DNA of 64,000 bases from Raffaelea ambrosiae (lineage: Eukaryota > Ascomycota > Sordariomycetes > Ophiostomatales > Ophiostomataceae): positions 3,981,234 through 4,045,233 of the forward strand of contig PCDI01000002.1 of the NCBI GenBank assembly GCA_002778195.1, read 5' to 3'. Below, in pieces: positions 55,868-64,000 of this stretch (position 1 is its first letter; the number at the start of each line of letters is the position of its first letter). The notes beneath the pieces were generated by a model. It searched no databases, had not been told where the DNA came from, and saw only the letters and a list, made by a program, of their open reading frames with translations. Position numbers and translations under genes: made by a program.

Positions 55868-56269
55868 ATGAATACAAGAGGGCTAACCATCTCCATCCTA
55901 AACAGCCTCTCCTCGTCTGGCTCGGCCACGACGATCAACGTCTTTGCCCAGGCCCTCCACCTTCTCAACCAGCACCACAGCAACCACCCAGCGCCCTCTT
56001 GGCGCGACGAGGCTTGGCTGCTCACGGCCAACCGCTATGAGCGCATAGCCATGGCCAGTCCCCGCGTGGGCATCGCGGTCCTCGGCTGCAGCCTCGTCGA
56101 CCAGCACATCGCCCGGCTGCCGACGCTACACTCGCCCGCCGACTTTGTGCCCGTGCACGGCATCAGCCGGCGCACTGGCCTGGACGGGTTCCTGGGCTCG
56201 CGGCCGAAACTGCCGACGTGGCCAGTCACGAAGAAGGACAAGATCCAGAACAGGCAGTGGGCTACGTGA
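55868..56269 (+). CDS. Hypothetical protein, probably the 3' part of a spliced gene
   Basis: A frame of 133 residues from an ATG at 55868. From about 55905 it has strongly G/C third positions and natural-looking sequence: ATTINVFAQALHLLNQ, then RDEAWLLTANRYERIAM, SPRVGIAVLGC, and a C-terminus LPTWPVTKKDKIQNRQWAT. AACAG at 55900-55904 could be a splice acceptor, so the true 5' exon may lie upstream, for example a short exon ending at a GCCAG/GTAAGA donor near 55774. I do not recognise the family. The codon pattern supports plus-strand coding here, while the flank 55481-55800 looks better on the minus strand. Confidence 0.42.
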   Translation: MNTRGLTISILNSLSSSGSATTINVFAQALHLLNQHHSNHPAPSWRDEAWLLTANRYERIAMASPRVGIAVLGCSLVDQHIARLPTLHSPADFVPVHGISRRTGLDGFLGSRPKLPTWPVTKKDKIQNRQWAT

Positions 56270-57664
56270 GGACGACATACTCGGAGTAAAGCGGCCAATA
56301 CTCGACGGAGTAGTCGGAGTAGACATGCACGATGAACCATGCACGGGTAGCGATGGGAACGAGGCGTTGGCCGACAAATGGAATAAAGAAAAAGGAGAGT
56401 CTGGCGGTGTCGTGTTCGGTTGGAGGCCTAGATGGAGCAAGAATGCAGGTGAGATGAGATAACATTGAGAAGTTGCCATTTAGGTTTCTACAGGGTTCGC
56501 TGCTATTCTTTTGGGCATGTTTGTGGTTACAATCTAAATTGATACGATTTTCATGTTTGTCTTTTTCGAATTTAATTTTTGTGTCTTGATTGGTCGTTTG
56601 TTTGTTTCTGTCTTCAGTGTGATGACGTTCGTTGCCTTCAGTGGCAAGCGAAAGAGATGTTGATTCCAGTTGTGTAATCAGATTTGAAATGGGGCAGTTG
56701 GGGAGAATGCAAGACCCTCGGCAAGCAGTGCAGTTGGAACTACGCAAAACGCCGTACTTACGTCGTAGTGCCAGCCTTGGATGTGAGAGGTCAATCTGGG
56801 CCAATCTACTAGTGACAGCAGCTGCTAGATAGAGGGGAGCCACAGGGCAGCCACAGGGCAGCCCATGCCAGAGGCCAGGTGTAAGAGATGCGGTGTACCG
56901 AGTACAGTCAGCAGTGGAACTTGTTGGAAGCTTCGCTCCAGAGGCAGGCAGAAGCTTGGGCCACCGCCTTCCCCAAACAAGAGGTCGCCGCTCGCCAGCG
57001 GGCATTGGGCAGTGGGTGGCCACCACTTCCGCCAGCCAGCGAGGGTTTGCAGGCAGGCGTCTCAGTCGTCATTCCCATGGTCGCCTAGCCGCCACAGGTA
57101 CCCTTTTGCAGGCGGTCTGCGCACAGAGGTACATTCCACGCCAACCACACTGCCTGACCGGACAACGCTTGCCGCCCTCCGAAACGCACGCAAGCTGGCT
57201 TCTGAGTGGCCCTTTGTTCCTGCCTGCTGGCCAAACTGGGGTTCCTTCCTAAACCACCACCAACCTTGCTGTCTCTTCGCTCGTCTCCCTGCCTGTGCGG
57301 ACCTTCTCTCCTTCTTCTTCTCACTCTCATCCTCTTCGCAAACGTTCTTTCCCCCCCTCTCCCTTTCTTCTTTTCCCCTCAAACTCGTTATTCTCTTTCC
57401 CTGCGTGCTTGCTTTCCGACGGCCGCTCTTTCATTTCGCGATCGAGCTGCTCCTGCGTGCGATCGCAACCCCTACGTCTGGAGAAAGAGCTTCGCAAACG
57501 AGACCTCCCCCCCCCNNNNNAAAGACAAGCCCACATCTTCTGTGGTCCCGCCGTCCTCTCTCCCAGCACCAGCTTCGTCCATCACGAACCTGTCGTCAGC
57601 CTGCATCGACCGGCCATCTCAATAGCTCGATCATCCGCTCTGTTTTCGACGTCCGCTGCCCATC
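56270..57664. other. CDC48 upstream region
   Basis: No supported gene. Just after 56270 there is a string of TACTC/GAGTA inverted motifs (56273-56325). CT-rich sequence at 57290-57420 and a C run before the assembly gap at 57516-57520 belong to the CDC48 promoter or leader. Confidence 0.55.
57516..57520. other. Assembly gap (5 N)
   Basis: Five N following a C homopolymer, in the untranslated upstream part of CDC48. It probably marks a difficult homopolymer rather than missing genes. Confidence 1.
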
Positions 57665-60600
57665 ATGTCTGACCATCCGGACGCTGCCCCTCACCACAAG
57701 AAGCACAAGGTCAATCTGACGTATGTATTCCATCTATCTGCTGGCCATCTCGTGACAGCAGCTTGTCTTTGATGCCAGCTCCCACGTTTCGAGAAACCCT
57801 TTTTTGCTGACGGTGCTTTTCTGTGCAGCGATGCTTCTGGTGCCGAACGCCGCGATGTGAGTTGCCTCTCTTCCTCTCTGTGCTCGAGCACGCTATCTGC
57901 CTACCGATTCTGCGGAGGCCAGAGCACACACACACACACACACACACTTTTCTGCCAGCTAGCAAGCTTGACAGGCTTCCGAGATGAAGCGAAGCTGACC
58001 GAAAATCACAGGAGGACGACACCGCGACTGCCATCCTCAAGAAGAAGAAGAAGCCCAACCAGCTGCTGTACGTATTTGACACCCCCCACTTGTGCTTTAG
58101 CTTCCCTGGCCCTGGCTTCCAGAGCCGAAACCGCTCCATACGTGGCATTTTGCTCTGTGATGCCAGGTCTTCTCTGCTCCTGCAGGCGGCGACATGCTGA
58201 CATCGGATCCTCCCCAACACAGCGTCACCGACTCGACAAACGATGACAACTCCATCATCATGCTATCGCCCACCACCATGGACACCCTGCAGCTCTTCCG
58301 TGGCGACGCTGTGCTTGTGCGTGGCAAGAAGCGGAAGGACACTGTGCTGATTGTCCTGTCCGACGAGGAGCTTGACGAGGGCAGCGCTCGCCTGACCCGT
58401 GTCGCCCGCCACAACCTGCGCGTCAAGCACGGCGACGTGGTCACCATCCACGCCTGCCCAGACATCAAATACGTGAGTTTTTCTCCTGTTGCCCACGTTT
58501 GCCTCCCAATTAGTGGTGAAATCCATTTTGGCCCCATTTTAGACTCTTGATTTTCGTCTGATGTGCTAACCACCCACCCCTCCGACATAGGCGAAGCGCA
58601 TTGCTGTCCTGCCCATTGCCGACACCGTCGAGGGCCTCACCGGCTCGCTGTTCGACGTGTTCCTCGCCCCCTACTTCCGCGAGGCCTACCGCCCCGTCCG
58701 CCAAGGCGACCTGTTCATGGTGCGCGGCGGCATGCGCCAGGTCGAGTTCAAGGTCGTCGAGGTCGACCCGCCAGAGTTTGGCATTGTCGCCCAGGACACT
58801 GTCATCCACTGCGAGGGCGAGCCCATCCAGCGCGACGAGGAGGAGAACAACCTCAATGAGGTCGGCTACGACGACATTGGCGGCTGCCGCAAGCAGATGG
58901 CCCAGATCCGCGAGATGGTTGAGCTGCCTCTGCGGCATCCCCAGCTGTTCAAGTCCATCGGTATCAAGCCGCCCCGTGGTGTGCTGCTGTTTGGCCCCCC
59001 CGGTACTGGTAAGACGCTGATGGCGCGTGCCGTCGCCAACGAGACCGGCGCCTTCTTCTTCCTGATCAACGGCCCCGAGATCATGTCCAAGATGGCTGGC
59101 GAGTCCGAGTCCAACCTGCGCAAGGCTTTCGAAGAGGCCGAGAAGAACTCGCCCGCCATTATCTTCATTGACGAGATCGACTCCATTGCGCCGAAACGTG
59201 AGAAGACCAACGGCGAGGTCGAGCGCCGTGTCGTGTCCCAGCTGCTGACCCTCATGGACGGCATGAAGGCCCGCTCCAACGTTGTCGTCATGGCCGCCAC
59301 CAACCGCCCCAACTCCATCGACCCTGCCCTGCGTCGGTTCGGCCGCTTCGACCGCGAGGTCGACATTGGCATCCCTGACCCCACTGGCCGTCTCGAGATC
59401 CTGCAGATCCACACCAAGAACATGAAGCTCGGCGACGACGTCGATCTGGAGCAGATTGCCGCCGAGACCCACGGCTACGTCGGCTCGGATCTGGCTGCCC
59501 TCTGCTCTGAGGCTGCCATGCAGCAGATCCGCGAGAAGATGGACCTCATCGACCTAGACGAGGACACCATCGATGCCGAGGTCCTGGACTCTCTTGGCGT
59601 GACCATGGAGAACTTCCGCTTTGCTCTGGGCGTCTCCAACCCATCGGCCCTGCGCGAGGTTGCCGTCGTCGAGGTGCCCAACGTCCGCTGGGACGACATT
59701 GGTGGCCTGGAGACCGTCAAGCAAGACCTCAAGGAGAGCGTCCAGTACCCCGTGGACCATCCCGAGAAGTTCCTCAAGTTCGGCATGTCGCCGTCCCGTG
59801 GTGTCCTGTTCTATGGTCCCCCCGGTACCGGTAAGACATTGTTGGCCAAGGCCGTCGCCAACGAGTGTGCTGCCAACTTCATCTCTGTCAAGGGACCTGA
59901 GCTTCTCAGCATGTGGTTCGGCGAGTCTGAGAGCAACATCCGTGACATCTTTGACAAGGCTCGCGCCGCTGCTCCTTGTGTCGTCTTCCTGGACGAACTG
60001 GATTCCATTGCCAAGGCCCGTGGTGGCTCTGTCGGCGATGCCGGTGGTGCCTCTGACCGTGTTGTCAACCAGCTTCTGACGGGTAAGTTTTCTTTACTTT
60101 ACGAATACTGTATTTACATAAGGAAACCTCCCCCCGAAAGAGCGAGACTAGAACTAACCAATCCACAGAAATGGACGGCATGACTTCCAAGAAGAACGTC
60201 TTCGTTATTGGTGCCACCAATCGTCCCGAGCAGCTTGACCCTGCCCTGTGCCGTCCTGGCCGTCTCGACTCCCTCATCTACGTGCCTCTGCCCGACGAGG
60301 CTGGCCGTCTGGGCATCCTGAAGGCTCAGCTCCGTAAGACGCCTGTCGCTGACGACGTGAACCTCGAGTATATTGCCTCGAAGACCCACGGCTTCTCTGG
60401 TGCCGATCTTGGCTTCATCACGCAGCGGGCTGTCAAGATTGCGATCAAGGAGTCCATTGCTCTTGACATTGAGCGGACCAAGGCCGCCGAGGCTGCTGGC
60501 GAGGACATGGATGTGGATGAGGAGGATATCGAGGACCCGGTGCCTGAGCTGACCAAGCGCCACTTCGAGGAGGCCATGCAGATGGCCCGCCGGTCGGTGA

Positions 60601-60773
60601 CGGACGTCGAGGTGCGCCGGTACGAGGCCTTCTCTCAACAGATGAAGAATGCCGGTCCGGGCGCATACTTCAAGTTCCCCGAGGGCGGTGTCGATACCGG
60701 TGCCAGCAACCCGGGCGGCTCTGTGCCCGAGGGCTTCGGCGATGAGGGTGGCGACGATGAGCTTTACAACTAG
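57665..60773 (+). CDS. CDC48: Cdc48/p97 AAA+ segregase
   Basis: Hexameric AAA+ ATPase that extracts ubiquitinated proteins from membranes and complexes (ERAD, proteasomal delivery, cell cycle). Six exons: 57665-57720, 57829-57856, 58012-58067, 58223-58472, 58591-60082 and 60169-60773. All junctions are GT-AG and in phase, giving 828 residues. The third intron acceptor is fixed by restoring KPNQLLVTDSTNDDNS, the family reading; nearer AG sites break the frame. The N domain is followed by D1 with Walker A GPPGTGKT at 265-272 and Walker B IIFIDEIDSI, then D2 with GPPGTGKT at 539-546 and VVFLDELDSI. Arginine fingers lie in RRFGRFDRE and CRPGRLD. The C-terminus DDELYN retains the Tyr bound by PUB/PUL cofactors. 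The small clustered 5' introns are typical of fungal CDC48. Intron 2 has a (CA)n run near 57930-57947. Confidence 0.99.
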
Positions 60774-61949
60774 ACGGACGTGGATTAGAATGAAGTATGT
60801 CCTTGGGCTGGCGGGAATATCGAGAAAGTTTGAAGGGGGGCGGGATGACCAAGTCGCAATGCTATATGGTTGTATTCTAGTTTCCTTCGCCTGCGTTGTG
60901 CCTTTTTTTTTTTTTGTCTTTTACACACTCCCTCAAAGAAGTCACATAAGGAAAGATTTTTTTTATTTCTTTTTCGCTGCTGTCCCCCCTTCGTTTTGCT
61001 TTTGAACATTTTGCGTTAAGTTCTTAGTCTCGAGGTGAACGAAGTCGTTCTTGGAGGGCAAAGAGACAAGTAGAAGAAAGAGATGGGACGGTGCACAAGG
61101 AGGAGGTGGAGTTTTGATTTCTGCTTCTGTTTTTGTCGTTACCGGTCTGGACTTAATACAAGAATGCTTTTCATTGAGTGTTTTAGGTGATCATTTTCTG
61201 GGGGCCTTCATGGTTGCTGGAAAAAAAAGGGGAAAAAAAAAAGAAGAGCAGCTTGTAATATAAAAGTTGACGAGCAATTTGACGTTTACAAAATTCCAAA
61301 GCTTAGCTTGTGTAGATAATTTTCTATTCCAGCTTGACCTGTTGCTATAACCTCGGTTCACTGCTGCCATAAGAACGCCAAGGCCATTCAAGATGAGAGG
61401 CCATTCATATCATCCGAGCATAGTGTAGCTAGGTAGAAAAGCAGGACGTCTCAGAAACACACACAACACACACACATACATTGCCTCTCCCCTTGTCGCC
61501 CCGGATGCTCTCCCCCAAGACAGAGAACAAGGCCCAGACGGGGGTTCATGATGGGATGCAAATAGAAAGAATACACCCAAGCATACAAAACCCCCCCATC
61601 AAAAACACAAAGCATATACAAAGTAACAAGACACAAAAAAAAAGAACGCCATAAAAACGCCGAGTTCACAGCGAACACAACACAGAAAGACAATGCTCCC
61701 CTTCGCCATCGTTGATCGTTGATCCCGTAGAAAGACCCTTGCCCCTTTATCTTGTTTCCCACCCCTTTGCCATGTTTCTCTCTAGGTTGTTCGTGTCCCA
61801 CACAGATCAGACAACCAGGACAACGGAGTTCTCCTGGGGCTTTCTTCTTTTCCCGTTGTGCCCTGGCGATCGTACCGTATGACCCGTCCTCCCCCTTCGT
61901 CGCCGCTGTCCCTCCACCCCCGCTCTCCCTATCTCGCTCACTCTCGCTC
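60774..61949. other. Convergent 3' spacer
   Basis: Spacer between the convergent CDC48 and 61950 genes, with T-rich tracts near 60903-60920 and 60956-60975 and an (AC)n string near 61457-61480. No gene is supported. Confidence 0.6.
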
Positions 61950-62719
61950 TCATAGACTGCCGCTCTCCTCAATCTCACACACCATCTCCAAGCTCTCCCG
62001 CGTCACCTTGAGCGCCTCGTCCATGACGCCCTTGGGCAGGGCGAGAGAGGGTGACTGTTTCCCGTTGACGCCATTTTTGGTCGTGTCCGACTTGTCTCCG
62101 TCGCCATTCGTCGCAGCCGTACTGCTACTACTACTACTACTACTGTTGCCACTGCTCCCTCCGGTCAAGGTGTCCTGCCGGATGTCGTCCATGACGCGGC
62201 GCATCAGCGCGGGGAATGTGGTGTAGTCGCCGGAGCGGAGGAGGGCGAGGGCGTGGGCCTGGACGGCGGCGGGCCAGTTGGCCTTGTCGGCGTTGAGGAT
62301 GTGGAGGACATGGTCTTGTATTCTGTGTTTTGCGTAGTCACAAAAGTTAGCAGGCCGTGGCAGGTGGGCAGCATAGTAGAGCAGACAGCCTGGCCGCGGG
62401 CAGACAGCCTGCGCAGCTGGGTAGGCCAGGGGAGGGGGCGAAGGGAGCAAAGGAAGGGACCGCCTTGCCAAACTCACTTCGCTACGTGGCCGTCCCGGAT
62501 GAGGACCATGTTGATTTGCGAGCGCAGGTCCGGGTCCAGGGTGGCCGGGGTATAGCTGGCCGCGGCCGACGGCACCTTGACCGGGGTAGACGGTGCACCG
62601 CCGCCGCCGCCGCCGCCACCACCCCCTCCTCCAGAAGACGCAGCGGCGATGGAGCCGCCTCCGGCGGCGGCGGAGGCGTGGCCGCCGCTCGCTGGGGCCG
62701 ACGTGCCCTGGTTTGCCAT
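61950..62719 (-). CDS. Conserved-looking hypothetical protein
   Basis: Exon 1 is 62719-62478 and exon 2 is 62322-61950, with a 155-bp intron (GTGAGT...CACAG) that joins in phase to give 204 residues. The first 55 residues are Ala/Gly/Ser-rich with a 12-Gly run. The core reads LDPDLRSQINMVLIRDGHVAKIQDHVLHILNADKANWPAAVQAHALALLRSGDYTTFPALMRRVMDDIRQDT in pieces on either side of the intron, predicted as short helices. After a Ser/Asn/Gly-rich linker the C-terminus returns to helix (DEALKVTRESLEMVCEIEE). The junction sits inside the best-looking segment (GHVAK/IQDHV), which supports the splice. I do not recognise a named family, though the helix-linker-helix layout suggests a small subunit of a nuclear complex; that is a guess. 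The ATG at 62731 is an alternative start. Confidence 0.83.
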
Positions 62720-64000
62720 GGCGGTCGGCATGAGGGTGTGTGTGTGTGTGTGTGTGCGTGCGAGAGGCGGGTTAGGAAGGCTGGCAGGTAGGCAAGTTAA
62801 TAGTCGCAGTGGTGGTGGTAGTCTCGTTATTGGCACAAGGGAGGACAGCCGAGGTCAGGGCGTATAGGGTCACGTTCTGTGCTCGTCTTCGTTCGTGTGT
62901 CCGTCCGTCTCGTTCTCGTCTTGGTGGACACAAAAGCTTTTCTTTCTTCTTTTTTTTTTCCTCTGATCCGATCTCTTGTCCCTTCCGATCGTCCAATCCT
63001 CGCAGCCCCAGCTTTTGCTTTTGTATCTTTGTTGTGCGCTTCCGGGAGGGTTGTTTTTGGGGGTGTTGTGTGTCCTCGAAGAGGGAATTGGTAGCTGCTG
63101 TATATATCTATATATACACGGAGCTCGTCAAGGGTGAGCTCCCATAAATACCACAATAATAAAAATCTTGGCGTGTTCGTCCGAAGACAAGGATGCGTAA
63201 AGGTCAAATTGAGAGGGATGCAATATTCGGGCAAGAGACGGCGGGCGAGCGGGCGCGCGCCAGGCACAAGACAGGTAGGTATTCTGGAATCGAGGTCGAG
63301 GTATGCGTCTCTTTTTCTCTGTGTGCGTGCGTGTGCGTGTATGTTTCGGAGGAGGGTCTCTTGGGTGGCCAGTCGTTCTCGCAACGCGGGAGAGAACGGT
63401 TTCTCAGGGAAATGGGTTCAAAACAAAAAAGACTCCCTGCTTCGGTCGTGCCGGGCTGTTCGTGGGGACAAGAGAGGTGTTGCTTGTGGCGAACTCCCTC
63501 CCAAAGAAAAAATGTTACCTAGATCGGCCCTGTTGTTCGATAGAGAGAAGAGAATCGGCCGGGATTGGGCCCTATGCCCGTTATTTTTTTTTAGGCGTGT
63601 ATTTTAGGCGCGCTGGCGGGGGGGTTGAGGATAGCTCTCCCAGAGTTGGTTGGCAGGCAGACGCGCCAAACACCTGACGGCAGCAGGAGGAAAGCAAGAA
63701 CAGACAAAGCGACGACACAAGAATGACCAGAAACCGAACGCAACGAGAGAAAGATGAATTGCAGCGTGCACCCAGTTGTCTTATTGTTTGCTCTTTGCCA
63801 GATCTTGGAAGCCAGCAAGGATTCCTTTTTCTTCTTCCCTCCTGACAAGAAAGAGCTATATATTAACTGCCCCAATCCAGTAAATAGGACAGTTTTGCTA
63901 GCTTCCGATAGCACGAGGCTGACGTATTTTCAGGGGGGGGACCACACCTGGACCAGACGCGGTACGTAGTGTGTAGTTACCTGGAGGCTCCGGCAGGACA
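62720..64000. other. Upstream region at the window end
   Basis: Promoter side of the minus-strand gene ending at 62719. It contains a (GT)n run near 62737-62754, a TATATATC/TATATATA string near 63101-63117 and mixed sequence up to the window edge. No gene is supported; a gene could begin beyond 64000. Confidence 0.5.

Noticed and set aside
58140..58222. Nearer AG acceptors for the third CDC48 intron
   Set aside because: They break the reading phase with the GTACGT donor. The ACACAG at 58217-58222 restores the family sequence.

Overview
The window is nuclear DNA from a filamentous ascomycete. The genes are GC-rich and few, and most have one or two short GT-AG introns. Protein-coding exons show strong G/C third positions, intergenic spaces run to several kilobases, and promoters carry CT-rich tracts. 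The gene set (Sln1-type hybrid histidine kinase, Maf1, Ccz1, Axl2-like, Cdc48, Bud32, glutamate-cysteine ligase modifier subunit) is typical of Pezizomycotina. The low-complexity insertions and sparse introns would suit a Sordariomycete, perhaps Ophiostomatales, but that placement is inference. Two runs of N (30863-30889 and 57516-57520) show that this is draft assembly.

Layout, left to right. 1-3159: no convincing gene. 3160-6513(+): large low-complexity F-box-like protein. 10110-14050(+): Sln1-type osmosensing kinase. 14929-15540(-): HNH-nuclease-like gene in an AT-richer island. 16645-17318(+): carboxymuconolactone-decarboxylase-like protein. 18854-20284(-): membrane-anchored protein of unknown role. 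22073-23207(-): short-chain dehydrogenase interrupted by one in-frame TAG, divergent from a fungal transcription-factor-like gene at 23357-25582(+). 25928-26782(+): Bud32. 27306-28697(-): glutamate-cysteine ligase modifier subunit. 30016-31173(+): AP-1 sigma, with two possible last exons. 33071-34541(+): Maf1. 35383-38704(+): Ccz1. 39032-39948(-): RBR-type zinc-finger protein. 41220-42104(-): secreted RlpA/barwin-like protein. 46672-48049(-): Efm6-type lysine methyltransferase. 50627-54091(+): Axl2-like cadherin-fold membrane protein. 55481-56269: a poorly resolved locus with coding signal on both strands. 57665-60773(+): Cdc48. 61950-62719(-): conserved-looking protein of unknown role.

The genes do not form an obvious pathway cluster. 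They are mostly independent housekeeping functions: stress signalling, tRNA modification, Pol III control, clathrin and vacuolar traffic, glutathione synthesis, bud-site polarity and protein unfolding. The accessory-looking part is about 14-26 kb, which holds the HNH gene, the interrupted dehydrogenase and its divergent regulator. I did not find a clear new biological system. The points most worth checking are the in-frame stop in the dehydrogenase, the paired terminal exons of AP-1 sigma, the in-frame first intron of MAF1, and a family of short motifs (TACTCGTA and CTTACTATGTA) that I found only between genes.
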